The notes: generated from the sequence alone by a model not told the origin. A stretch of DNA of 64,000 nt from Pseudomonadota bacterium (GCA_023387335.1 JAEWIF010000003.1:62001-126000), one strand, 5' to 3'; positions 20,035-30,134 are shown, counted from the stretch's first letter. Made by a program: numbers and translations.

Positions 20035-21518
20035 GAGGAGCAGCTGATTTCGATGTGGGTCGCCCAGTCGGGCGGGAATCCGGCCAGTTCTTCGCGACCC
20101 GGATGATCGTCGAAAGGCGAATGGATGACGTCGAGCAGCTCGGCCACCCCGGCGAAATCCTTCTCGCGCGCGCGCCGGATGGCGAGTTCGCCCAGGTGGT
20201 TGCGCAGCACGTACTTGGGGTTGGTGCACAGCATGGCAAGTCCGGCGGCGGCGCGATCGGCCGGCAGGCGCGCGGAGTGGTCCTTCCACCAGGCATCGAA
20301 TCCATCCCGGTCCAGGAACAGGTCGCGCACCGGTTCGACCTGCCCGTCCGCCACGGCGTGGGAGAGGCGCCGCCAGAAGATGGTGAAGTCCACGCGGTCC
20401 TTGGCCATCAGCTGCAGCACGCGCTCGATCAGCACGCGGTCGCCTTCCTGCGCGTCGGCCAGGCCCAGCTTGTCGCGCATGCGGGCCTCGAGCTCGCGCG
20501 GGAACACGGTCTTGTACGACTCCAGCGCCGCGAGCGTCAGCTCCTCGTCGCCGATCAGCGGCAGCAGCGCCTGGCCCAGGCAGAACAGGTTCCAGTAGGC
20601 GACGTTCGGCTGCCGGTTGTAGGCGTAGCGGCCGGTCTCGTCGCTGTGGTTGCAGATGTGGTTGGGATCGAAGGCGTCCAGGAACTGGAACGGGCCGTAG
20701 TCGATGGTCAGGCCCAGGATGCTCATGTTGTCGGTGTTCATCACCCCGTGGCAGAAGCCCACCGCCTGCCATTGGGCGAGCAGGGCGGCCGTGCGCTCGC
20801 TGACCTGCTCCAGGAAGGCGGCGTAGGCGTTGCCCCCGAATCGTTCGGTGGCGCGGCACGCGGGGTAATGGCGGTCGATCACGTGATCGGCCAGCGCCCG
20901 CAGCTCGCCGTACTGCTCGCGCGAGGCGAAGTGCTCGAAATGGCCGAACCGGATGAAGCTGGGCGAGACCCGCACCACGACGGCGGCGGTCTCGATCTCC
21001 TCCCGCCGCACCGGCGCGTCGGAGCCGGTCACGCTCAGCCCCCGGGTGGTGGGGATGCCCAGGCCGTGCATGGCCTCGCTGCCCAGGAACTCCCGGATGC
21101 TCGACCGCAGCACGGCGCGGCCGTCGCCCATGCGGGAATAGGGCGTGCGGCCGCTGCCCTTGAACTGCAGCTCCTGCGGCCCGCCCGGAGCGTCGATCTC
21201 GCCCAGCAGGATGGCCCGTCCGTCGCCCAGCTGTCCGGCCCAGACCCCGAACTGGTGCCCGCTGTAGACGGACGCCAGCTGGCGGGTGCCGGCGATCGCC
21301 AGGTTGCCGGTGAGGGCCTGGACGCCCTCGTCCGAGGCGAGTCGGGCGGAATCCAGCCCCAGGTCGCGCGCCAGCGGCCGGTTCAGGCCGACCAGGTAGG
21401 GCGAGGGCAGGGGGGTGGGCCGGAGTTCGGTGTGGAACGCGGGGCCGAGGGAAGCGAAGCTGTGGCGCCAATGCACGCCCAGGTCCACTTCCGCAAGTGC
21501 CACGGAAATGTCATTCAT
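20031..21518 (-). CDS. selO: Protein adenylyltransferase SelO (YdiU)
   Basis: This 495-residue pseudokinase transfers AMP rather than phosphate to Ser/Thr/Tyr of target proteins. Family motifs visible are VYSGHQFGVWAGQLGDGRA, GSGRTPYSRMGDGRAVLRS and GIPTTRGLSV, with the active-site segment MNTDNMSILGLTIDYGPF containing the catalytic Asp-Asn and the DFG-like Asp-Tyr-Gly. The protein ends CSS, the position where the human homologue carries selenocysteine. Length is normal. The msrB start overlaps its stop. Its promoter region is shared with the divergent acyltransferase gene and includes the 18-bp dyad at 21536-21553. Confidence 0.96.
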   Translation of the reverse strand: MNDISVALAEVDLGVHWRHSFASLGPAFHTELRPTPLPSPYLVGLNRPLARDLGLDSARLASDEGVQALTGNLAIAGTRQLASVYSGHQFGVWAGQLGDGRAILLGEIDAPGGPQELQFKGSGRTPYSRMGDGRAVLRSSIREFLGSEAMHGLGIPTTRGLSVTGSDAPVRREEIETAAVVVRVSPSFIRFGHFEHFASREQYGELRALADHVIDRHYPACRATERFGGNAYAAFLEQVSERTAALLAQWQAVGFCHGVMNTDNMSILGLTIDYGPFQFLDAFDPNHICNHSDETGRYAYNRQPNVAYWNLFCLGQALLPLIGDEELTLAALESYKTVFPRELEARMRDKLGLADAQEGDRVLIERVLQLMAKDRVDFTIFWRRLSHAVADGQVEPVRDLFLDRDGFDAWWKDHSARLPADRAAAGLAMLCTNPKYVLRNHLGELAIRRAREKDFAGVAELLDVIHSPFDDHPGREELAGFPPDWATHIEISCSS

Positions 21519-21535
21519 CGTCCGTATTGTCCTGC

Positions 21536-21553
21536 CCTGTCAGTTCTGACAGG
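21536..21553. promoter_or_regulatory. Perfect 18-bp dyad with lux-box pattern
   Basis: CCTGTCAGTTCTGACAGG is a perfect inverted repeat (8+8 with a TT centre) and fits the CT-N12-AG form of boxes bound by LuxR-family regulators. A TAACAT hexamer at 21574-21579 is a plausible -10 for the acyltransferase gene. With a start near 21586 the dyad centre would sit at about -42, the classic position for LuxR-type activation. It also lies 18 nt upstream of the selO start on the other strand, so it could act there instead. Confidence 0.6.
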
Positions 21554-21634
21554 CGCAAAAGGATTTGCTGCTCTAACATCGGAAGAGCTGCGTGCCCCAC
21601 GCAACTGTTTCATTTTGTTTTAAGGACACGTCCC

Positions 21635-22263
21635 ATGAGCCCGCACGCGCAAATCCATTCCACTACCGGCATGCCTCCCATCCCGCACATCACGGGCATG
21701 GCCGACGTCCGGCTGGTGCATCTGCGCACGCCGGCGCAGATCAAGCGCGTGCTCCCGCTCCGTGAAGAGATCGACCTGTCCGCCCACACCGCCGCTGGGC
21801 GGAGCTTCGTCGAGCTCGAAAAAAAAGAGACGAGTTGGGGTTCGTCGGAGCTTTCGAGCTCGACGGTGAACTGATCGGCACCATCCGGCTCGTGCCGATG
21901 GGGCACCGGCTGACCCTCACGGAGGATCTGCTGGATCAGCTCGGGCCGGATGCGCCGAAACATGACGGCTCTCGTTGGGAAGTGGGGCGACTGGTGTTGT
22001 CGGAGCAGTACAGAAGCGATGTGGACGCGCTGCGGCGCTGCCTGTACCTCTCGCTCGACTACGCCTCCCGGCAGACGCCCATCGAGAACCTCTATGCATC
22101 GTGCACCCACGTGCTGGGCCGGCTCTACCGCCGGTTCGCCTTCGCGGCGTTCGCCGCCGGCGTGCCGCTGCCGGGCACGGAAAAGACATACACCCTGATC
22201 CACGGCCGCGCCGCGGCCGTCCTGCAGGCGCTGGACCGCAACGGGGCCGCGCTGCCCAACTAG
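21635..22263 (+). CDS. LuxI/FeeM-fold N-acyltransferase, frameshifted at an A8 run
   Basis: This is a GNAT-like acyltransferase related to acyl-homoserine-lactone and N-acyl-amino-acid synthases. It is read in two frames. The first frame runs from ATG 21635 (MSPHAQIHSTTG) to a stop at 21874, giving 79 residues. The second frame, open to 22263, carries GFVGAFELDGELIGTIRLVP, RWEVGRLVL (the LuxI-like WExxR block) and LYRRFAFAAF. Joining them by -1 at the A run 21819-21826 gives about 209 residues with ...ELEKKRDELGF..., which aligns without gaps to ...AFEPVKDALGI... in the intact paralogue at 35205-35894. So the site of the shift is well located. It may be a disabling mutation, a recoding or transcription-slippage site, or a sequence error. 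The membrane kinase gene follows after 14 nt and is probably co-transcribed. Confidence 0.75.
21820..21865 (+). other. A-AAA-AAA slippery run followed by UUCG hairpin
   Basis: In the first frame the eight A residues present the heptamer A-AAA-AAA (21820-21826), where a -1 slip restores the acyltransferase frame. Sixteen nt downstream a hairpin pairs CGTCG (21843-21847) with CGACG (21861-21865) and AGCT with AGCT around a TTCG loop, with one bulged G. A GGAG lies about 16 nt upstream of the run. These are elements seen in programmed -1 frameshifting, but the spacer is longer than usual. Confidence 0.45.
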
Positions 22264-22277
22264 GAAGTAGAAGGCAC

Positions 22278-24800
22278 ATGGGCCTGGTCAGGAACCTGCT
22301 GGACCGCCATCGGGCGTACCACCTTCACGAGCCGCTGATGCTCTGGTACGCGGGCTGGCTCGGGGCGGTCTGCTTCCCGATGTTCTACCTGCTGCGCTTC
22401 ATCAAGACGGAGCCGGCCTACGACGACCTCTGGATCCGCGTGACGGCCGGGGCGTTGTGTTCGATGCTGCTGCTGCGCCGGTTCTGGCCCAAGCGCATGC
22501 TGGCGCACTACTTCGACTACTCGTATGCGGCGCTGGTGTTCACGCTGCCGTTCGCGTTCGTTTTCACCGCGCTCAAGAACGACGGCGGCGGCACCACCGG
22601 GGTCGGCAGCACGCTGATGGCCACGTTCTTCGTCATCCTGATGACCGACTGGCGCAACACCGTCGCCATGCTGGTCATCGGGATCACCACCGCCGTGGGG
22701 GCCTACGTCGCCACGACGCCCGACCCGACGCTGCCGGCCGACTACATCGCCCGCCTGCCGACCCTGCTGCTCGTGCTGGTGGGCGGCTGCCTGTTCAAGA
22801 TGGCCCTGGAGCGCGCCACGTCGGAGAAGGTCCGCGCCGGCTATGCGGCCATCGCGGGCTCCATCGCCCACGAGATGCGCAATCCGCTGGCCCAGGTGCG
22901 GCACAGCCTGCAGTCGGTCCAGCGCGAGCTGCCCGCGCCCGGCCTGGTCGGCCGGCTCTCGTACCTGGAGGGCAGCCAGCTGGAGGCGCTGTACCGCCAC
23001 CTGTCGCAGGGCGAGCAGGCCATCGACCGCGGCCTGCAGGTGATCTCCATGACGCTGGACGAGGTCAGCGCCAGGCCGCTGGACACGGCCTCTTTCTCCT
23101 ACCTCTCGGCCGCCGAGGTGGCGCAGAAGGCGGTGGACGAGTACGGCTACGACAGCGAAGCGGCTCGCGCCGCCGTCTCGGTCAAGGTCGACGAGGATTT
23201 CCAGTTCCTGGGCGACGAGACGGCCTATCTGTTCGTGCTGTTCAACCTCATCAAGAACGCGCTGTACTACGTGCGCCCGCAGCCGGGCACCGGCGTGGTC
23301 ATCACCGTCAGCCGGCAGCAGGTGAGCGTGCGCGACAACGGGCCCGGCATCCCGCCGGCCGTGCTGGCCACCCTGTTCCAGCCTTTCCGCTCGGTCGGCA
23401 AGTCGGGCGGCACCGGCCTGGGGCTGGCCTATTGCCAGCGCGTCATGAAGGCCTTCGGCGGCCGCATCCGCTGCCAGTCCGTGCCGGGCGACGGCACCGA
23501 ATTCATCATGGAATTCCCGCCGGCCGGCGAGGAGGCGCGCGAGGCGCATCGCCAGCAGGTGCTGGAGGCCGCGCGCGCCGTCCTGGCCGACAAGCGCCTG
23601 CTGCTGGTGGAGGACGACGCCGCCCAGCGCGTGACCACGCGCCACAAGCTGCGCCCGCTGGGCATGGTGATCGACGAGGCGGCCGACGGCCAGCGCGCGC
23701 TGGACCTGCTCGAGCGCCACGCCTACGACCTGGTGCTGCTGGACCTGAACATGCCGGTGCGCGACGGCTACCACGTCGCGCAGAAAATCCGCTCGGGCCA
23801 GGTGCCGGCCAATCGCTACGTGCGCATCATTGCCCACACCAGCGAGCCGGCCCACCTGGCGCGGGTGAAGACCCAGCGCGCGGGCATGGACGGCTACGTC
23901 GCCAAGCCCTCGGCCCAGCTCCCGCTGGTGCAGGCGCTGCACAAGGCGATCGAGCAGCGCAGCGCCGCCTCGCCAGCCGGCGCCCGGCCGCTGTCTCAGC
24001 GCCGCGTGCTGCTGGCCGACGACAGCGCCTACAACCGCCGCGCCGTGGCCGCGTACCTGCGCGAGGCCGGCGCCTCGGTGGTCGAGGTGGACCACGGCGA
24101 GGCGGTGCTGCAGTCGCTGCGCACCGATCCGGCCTTCGACGTGGTGCTGATGGACCTGAACATGCCCGGCCTGGGCGGCCTGGACACCTCGCGCGCCATC
24201 CGTTCCAGCGACGAAGGCTGGTCCGGCATCCCCATCGTCGCGCTCACGGCGCATTCGGACGCGCCCACGATGCAGGCGGCCCGCGATGCGGGCATGAACG
24301 GCTTCCTGGTCAAGCCGGTCGAGGGGCCCAGGCTGTGCGAGGTGGTGGCGGAGCTCACGGCCGTCCGCGAGGAAGTGCCGCTCGCCGCACCGATCGCGCC
24401 GCCCACCGTCACCCCGGCGCCCGCGCCGGCCGGCGGCGAGGAAGGCCCGCTGCTCAACGTCGCCCGCCTGGAGAGCTACCGCCGGCTCGGCCTGCTCGAC
24501 GAGATGCTGGCCGACTACCTGCCGGAGATCGGCCGGCTGGTCGGCGTGCTGCAGCAGGCCATGGCCGCGCAGGACCTGGGGCGCGCGCAGCAGGCGCTGC
24601 ATTCGCTGCTGGGCATGAGCGGGGAGGCGGGGGCGCTCGCGCTGTACCAGCGGGTGCGCGGCGTTTACGTACCCGTGCTGGAGAAGGCCGAATGGCCGCC
24701 GCTGGAGCAATGGCTGCCGGCCGTGCAGGCGCTGGCCGGCCGCACCGAGCAGGCCCTGCGGGAGTACGGCGCGCGCCACGCCGGGGCCGTCGAGAAGTAG
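22278..24800 (+). CDS. CqsS/PhcS-like membrane hybrid sensor kinase (HK-REC-REC-Hpt)
   Basis: This 840-residue sensor kinase has about six membrane helices in residues 20-180 and almost no periplasmic loop, as in CqsS-type quorum-sensing kinases. The HisKA motif SIAHEMRNPLAQVRHSL has its phospho-accepting His at residue 198, followed by an ATPase domain with NLIKNALYYV, DNGPGI and GGTGLGLAY. Two receiver domains follow (Asp 489 in LLDLNMPV and Asp 626 in LMDLNMPG), then a C-terminal Hpt domain (ALHSLLGMSGEAG, His 775). The start ATG at 22278 has AGAAGG 5 nt upstream. It lies 14 nt after the acyltransferase gene and 10 nt before the receiver-kinase gene. It resembles the kinase at 32987-35098 from end to end, but that one has a single receiver. 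Confidence 0.92.
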   Translation: MGLVRNLLDRHRAYHLHEPLMLWYAGWLGAVCFPMFYLLRFIKTEPAYDDLWIRVTAGALCSMLLLRRFWPKRMLAHYFDYSYAALVFTLPFAFVFTALKNDGGGTTGVGSTLMATFFVILMTDWRNTVAMLVIGITTAVGAYVATTPDPTLPADYIARLPTLLLVLVGGCLFKMALERATSEKVRAGYAAIAGSIAHEMRNPLAQVRHSLQSVQRELPAPGLVGRLSYLEGSQLEALYRHLSQGEQAIDRGLQVISMTLDEVSARPLDTASFSYLSAAEVAQKAVDEYGYDSEAARAAVSVKVDEDFQFLGDETAYLFVLFNLIKNALYYVRPQPGTGVVITVSRQQVSVRDNGPGIPPAVLATLFQPFRSVGKSGGTGLGLAYCQRVMKAFGGRIRCQSVPGDGTEFIMEFPPAGEEAREAHRQQVLEAARAVLADKRLLLVEDDAAQRVTTRHKLRPLGMVIDEAADGQRALDLLERHAYDLVLLDLNMPVRDGYHVAQKIRSGQVPANRYVRIIAHTSEPAHLARVKTQRAGMDGYVAKPSAQLPLVQALHKAIEQRSAASPAGARPLSQRRVLLADDSAYNRRAVAAYLREAGASVVEVDHGEAVLQSLRTDPAFDVVLMDLNMPGLGGLDTSRAIRSSDEGWSGIPIVALTAHSDAPTMQAARDAGMNGFLVKPVEGPRLCEVVAELTAVREEVPLAAPIAPPTVTPAPAPAGGEEGPLLNVARLESYRRLGLLDEMLADYLPEIGRLVGVLQQAMAAQDLGRAQQALHSLLGMSGEAGALALYQRVRGVYVPVLEKAEWPPLEQWLPAVQALAGRTEQALREYGARHAGAVEK

Positions 24801-24810
24801 AAGGTTTCCC

Positions 24811-25968
24811 ATGCCGGACGTTGCACGCGCCATCCTGTTCGTCGACGACGAGGCGCCCTCGCGCAAGTGGTTCGCCCGCTGCTTCGGGGGCGAGTTCGAC
24901 GTCGCCACCGCGGCCAGCGCCGACGACGCCATGGCCATCCTGGCCAGCCGCCCCGACGAGTTCGCGGCCCTGGTCACCGACTACCGGATGCCAGAGCAGG
25001 ACGGCATGAAGCTGCTGCGGCGGGTGCAGAGCGACCACCGCCACATCGTGCGGTTGCTGGCCACCGCGTACGCGGAGAAGGACGTCGCCATCGCGGCCGT
25101 CAACCAGGGCAAGGTGCTGCGCATCCTCGAGAAGCCCCTCGAGGACGAACCCACGCGCGAAGCGCTGCGCGAGGCCATCGCCCTGTACCGCCAGCAGGCG
25201 CTGGAGCGCGCGATGAACGAGAGCCGCGCCGCCACCCTGCGCGAGACGCTCGGCTTCCTGGCGCACGAGCTCAACACGCCGCTGGCCACCGTGCGCGGCT
25301 GCGTCAGCACCGTCGCCGCCCGCGCGCGAGACGGACGCCCGGGCGTCGCCGAGTTCGAGGAGCACCAGCCCGGCGAACTGCTCGCGGCGCTGGAACGCGC
25401 CGAGCGCCGGGCGCAGTACTGCCAGTCGCTGGTGGCCACCTTCCTGCAGTCGGCCCGCGATGCCTATCCGGGCGCCGCGCCGCAGACGGTGAGCGCCGCG
25501 GCGCTGGTCACGGCGCTGCTGGACGAGTTCCCGTTCGAGGACTCGGAGCGGCTCTGGGTCACGCACGAGATCGCGCGGGATTTCCGCCTGCCGGGCCGCC
25601 GCGACCTGCTGTACCTCGTGCTGTGCACGCTGATGAAGAACGCGCTGCAGGCGCTGCGCGGCCGCGACCGCCCGCGCCTGCGCATCGAGGCGGGCTGCGA
25701 CAGCGGCGGCGAGGCCCCGCGCGCGTGGCTGCGCTTCGTCGACAACGGCGCGGGCATCCCGCCCGACGTGCTGGCCCGCCTCACGCGCGAGCCGGTCACC
25801 ACCCGCGCCGGCAGCGGCGGCAACGGCATGGGCCTGATGTTCTGCCAGCGCGTGATGAACGCGGCCGGCGGCTCCGTGCGCCTGGAGTCCACGGTGGGCG
25901 AGGGCACCACCGTCATCCTGCAGTTCGAGCGCTCGGTCCAGCCGGTGCCCCTGGCCGCTTCGGCCTGA
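24811..25968 (+). CDS. Receiver-histidine kinase fusion (PhcR-like)
   Basis: This 385-residue soluble protein has an N-terminal receiver (RAILFVDDEAPS, Asp 57 in VTDYRMPEQDG, Lys in EKPL). A kinase core follows with FLAHELNTPLATVRG (His 152), LMKNALQAL, DNGAGIPP and GNGMGLMFCQRVM. There is no DNA-binding domain. Receiver proteins with a C-terminal kinase are known from the Ralstonia Phc quorum-sensing system (PhcR), so a partner role with the membrane kinase encoded 10 nt upstream is likely. AGAAGG precedes the ATG. The phosphorelay direction between the two proteins is unknown. Confidence 0.88.
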   Translation: MPDVARAILFVDDEAPSRKWFARCFGGEFDVATAASADDAMAILASRPDEFAALVTDYRMPEQDGMKLLRRVQSDHRHIVRLLATAYAEKDVAIAAVNQGKVLRILEKPLEDEPTREALREAIALYRQQALERAMNESRAATLRETLGFLAHELNTPLATVRGCVSTVAARARDGRPGVAEFEEHQPGELLAALERAERRAQYCQSLVATFLQSARDAYPGAAPQTVSAAALVTALLDEFPFEDSERLWVTHEIARDFRLPGRRDLLYLVLCTLMKNALQALRGRDRPRLRIEAGCDSGGEAPRAWLRFVDNGAGIPPDVLARLTREPVTTRAGSGGNGMGLMFCQRVMNAAGGSVRLESTVGEGTTVILQFERSVQPVPLAASA

Positions 25969-25988
25969 AAGCCCCGTCTCCGGGTTGA

Positions 25989-26008
25989 CCGCCGCTCCGA
26001 TGCGGCGG
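25989..26008 (+). terminator. Inverted repeat after the signalling operon, weak terminator
   Basis: CCGCCGC (25989-25995) and GCGGCGG (26002-26008) form a 7-bp stem around TCCGAT, 20 nt beyond the receiver-kinase stop. The following bases are only moderately T-rich, so termination is uncertain. Confidence 0.4.
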
Positions 26009-26060
26009 CGTTGGTCTTAGCATCGCGTCTTCCTACAAGAGCCGTACAAAAGGAGACGCC

Positions 26061-27689
<1,629 letters not shown>

Positions 27690-27816
27690 AGGCGTCTTCG
27701 ATGCGGGCATGTCGCCTGGGCGATAGGGTGCGACGACCTTACGGGCATTCCCTGACGGTTGCTCTGCGTGAAAACTTGTACCCTGCGCCCATTCAAAACC
27801 ACCCAGGAGACGAGAC

Positions 27817-29121
27817 ATGAACTTCGCGCTGAGGCAAGTGACCGTGGCCGGTGTGCTGGCGCTCGCCGGTGCCGGTTTCGCGGTCGCGCAGCAGGCTCCC
27901 GCCAAGCCCGCCGCTCCCGCCGCCCAGGCCGCTGCTCCGGCGGGTGGCGGCGCGCTCAAGGGCCAGAACGTGCGCATCGCGTTCATGGATCCGCTGTCCG
28001 GCCCGTTCGCCAACGTCGGGCAGAACCAGCTGAAGAGCTGGCAGTTCGTCGCCGAGCAGCTGTCGGGCAAGACCCCGGCCGGCGTCAAGTTCGAGGTGGT
28101 CGGCTTCGACAACAAGGGCTCGCCGCAGGAAAGCCTGAACACGCTGAAGGCCGCCATCGACCAGGGCTTCCGCTACGTCACCCAGGGCAACGGCTCGGGC
28201 GCCGCCACCGCCATCCTGGACGCGGTTGCGAAGCACAACGAGCGCAACCCCGGCAAGGAGGTCGTGTATCTCAACTACGCCGCGGTCGACCCGGCCCTCA
28301 CCAACGAGAAGTGCGATTACTGGCACTTCCGCCTGGACGCCGACACCTCCATGAAGATGGAGGCGCTGACGACGTTCATGAAGGATCAGCCCAAGGTCAA
28401 GAACGTCTTCCTGATCAACCAGAACTACTCGCACGGCCACCAGGTCGCCAAGTACTTCAAGGACGCCATCGCGCGCAAGCGCCCCGACGTCAAGATCGTC
28501 GGCGAGGACCTGCACCCGATCGGCCAGGTCAAGGACTTCTCCCCGTACGTGGCCAAGATCAAGCAGGCCAACGCCGACACCATCGTCACCGGCAACTGGG
28601 GCCAGGACCTCACGCTGCTGGTCAAGGCGCTCAACGACGCCGGCCTGAAGATCCCGATGTACACCTACTACGCCGGCGTGACCGGCACACCCACCGCGCT
28701 CGCCGCGGGCGGTGACAGCGAGGTCTACGTGGTCGCCTACGGCCACGCCAACCAGACGGGCGAGATCGGCAAGCTGGCGGCGGACTTCAAGAAGAAGTTC
28801 AACGACGACTACTACACCTACGCCACCTACAACGGCATCCAGCTGCTGGGTGCCGCGATGGCCAAGGCCGGCGCCACCGATCCGGTGAAGGTGTCGCGTG
28901 CGATGGAAGGCATGCAGGTCAAGAGCTTCGCCGGCGACGTGACGATGCGCGCGTCCGACCACCAGCTGCAGCAGAGCATGTTCATCACCAAGTGGCAGAA
29001 GGCCAAGCCGGGCGAGTACAAGGTGGAGAACACCGACTACACCTTCGTGCCGATCAAGCAGATGGACCCGTATGTGTCCAGCACGCCCACCAGCTGCCAG
29101 ATGAAGCGTCCGGCGGGCTGA
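27817..29121 (+). CDS. Liv-type ABC transporter periplasmic substrate-binding protein
   Basis: This 434-residue periplasmic binding protein of the branched-chain amino acid/amide (Peripla_BP_6) class has a signal peptide cleaved after about residue 24 (LALAGAGFAVAQ). An unusual Ala/Pro-rich linker (KPAAPAAQAAAPAGGG) comes before the binding domain begins VRIAFMDPLSGPFANVG. The segment FDNKGSPQESLNTLKAAID is typical. It captures the substrate and hands it to the permease encoded downstream. An AGGAG precedes the ATG. A terminator between this gene and the permease gene should make it the most abundant product of the operon, as is usual for binding proteins. Confidence 0.93.
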   Translation: MNFALRQVTVAGVLALAGAGFAVAQQAPAKPAAPAAQAAAPAGGGALKGQNVRIAFMDPLSGPFANVGQNQLKSWQFVAEQLSGKTPAGVKFEVVGFDNKGSPQESLNTLKAAIDQGFRYVTQGNGSGAATAILDAVAKHNERNPGKEVVYLNYAAVDPALTNEKCDYWHFRLDADTSMKMEALTTFMKDQPKVKNVFLINQNYSHGHQVAKYFKDAIARKRPDVKIVGEDLHPIGQVKDFSPYVAKIKQANADTIVTGNWGQDLTLLVKALNDAGLKIPMYTYYAGVTGTPTALAAGGDSEVYVVAYGHANQTGEIGKLAADFKKKFNDDYYTYATYNGIQLLGAAMAKAGATDPVKVSRAMEGMQVKSFAGDVTMRASDHQLQQSMFITKWQKAKPGEYKVENTDYTFVPIKQMDPYVSSTPTSCQMKRPAG

Positions 29122-29139
29122 TCGCCCGGCGCCCACGAC

Positions 29140-29174
29140 AAGCCGGGTTCCGCCAGCGGGTCCCGGCTTTTTTC
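29140..29174 (+). terminator. Terminator between binding protein and permease genes
   Basis: AAGCCGGG (29140-29147) pairs with CCCGGCTT (29162-29169) around a 14-nt loop and is followed by a T run (29168-29173). It probably allows partial readthrough into the permease genes. Confidence 0.88.
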
Positions 29175-29197
29175 TTGCCCGCACCTTCCGAGGGTCC

Positions 29198-30130
29198 ATG
29201 GAGTTCTTTACGATCTCGCTCCTGAACGGCATCAGCTACGGGCTGCTGCTGTTCATGCTGAGTTCCGGCCTCACGCTGATCTTCAGCATGATGGGCGTCC
29301 TCAATTTCGCTCACGCCAGCTTCTACATGCTGGGCGCGTACGCGGCCTTCACCACCGCGCAGCTGGTGGGCTACTGGCCCGCGCTGTTCGTCGCGCCGCT
29401 GGTGGTGGCGCTGCTGGGGGCGCTGTTCGAGAAGTACTGCCTGCGCCGCGTGCACAAGTTCGGCCACGTGCCGGAACTGCTCATCACCTTCGGGCTGTCG
29501 TTCATCATCCTGGAGATGGTGCAGCTGGTCTGGGGCACGAGTTCGGTCGACTACCGCGTGCCGGCGGAGCTTTCCGGCCAGCTGTTCAACCTGCACGGCA
29601 TCGCTTTCCCGAAGTACCGCGGCTTCATGATGCTGGTGGCCGTGCTGATGCTGATCTCCATCTGGCTGCTGCTCACGCGCACCCGCATCGGCCTGGTGAT
29701 CCAGGCGGCGCTCACGCATCCCGAGACCGTGGAGGCGCTGGGCCACAACGTGCCGCGCGTGTTCATGCTCGTCTTCGGCGGCGGCGCGGCCCTGGCCGGC
29801 CTGGCCGGCGTGGTCGGCGGCAACGCCTTCGTCACCGAGCCGGGCATGGCGGCGACCGTCGGCTCCGTCATCTTCGTGGTGGTGGTGGTCGGCGGGATGG
29901 GTTCCCTGTCGGGAGCCTTCGTGGCCTCGCTCTTGATCGGCGTGATCCAGACCTTCGCGGTAGGCATCGACGCCTCGCTCTCGGGCCTGTTCGGGATCAG
30001 CCCGCAGACGTTCGGCTATCCCCTGTGGAAGCTGAAGATCAGCCAGATCGCGCCCATCCTGCCGTACCTGTTCCTGGTCCTCATCCTGATCTTCCGGCCC
30101 AAGGGCCTGCTCGGCACGCGGGAGGGTTGA
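29198..30130 (+). CDS. livH: Branched-chain amino acid-type ABC permease (LivH)
   Basis: This 310-residue inner membrane permease has about eight helices. It opens ISLLNGISYGLLLFMLSSGLT and contains GVLNFAHASFYMLGAYAAF, the conserved coupling segment THPETVEALGHNVPRVF and VVVVGGMGSLSGAF, all typical of LivH. It forms one half of the translocation pore with LivM. The LivM gene starts 4 nt downstream. Confidence 0.94.
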   Translation: MEFFTISLLNGISYGLLLFMLSSGLTLIFSMMGVLNFAHASFYMLGAYAAFTTAQLVGYWPALFVAPLVVALLGALFEKYCLRRVHKFGHVPELLITFGLSFIILEMVQLVWGTSSVDYRVPAELSGQLFNLHGIAFPKYRGFMMLVAVLMLISIWLLLTRTRIGLVIQAALTHPETVEALGHNVPRVFMLVFGGGAALAGLAGVVGGNAFVTEPGMAATVGSVIFVVVVVGGMGSLSGAFVASLLIGVIQTFAVGIDASLSGLFGISPQTFGYPLWKLKISQIAPILPYLFLVLILIFRPKGLLGTREG

Positions 30131-30134
30131 AGCC

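Noticed and set aside
22260..24977. Minus-strand open frame of about 905 codons opposite the first membrane kinase
   Set aside because: Antisense shadow; the plus-strand frame has all kinase, receiver and Hpt motifs.
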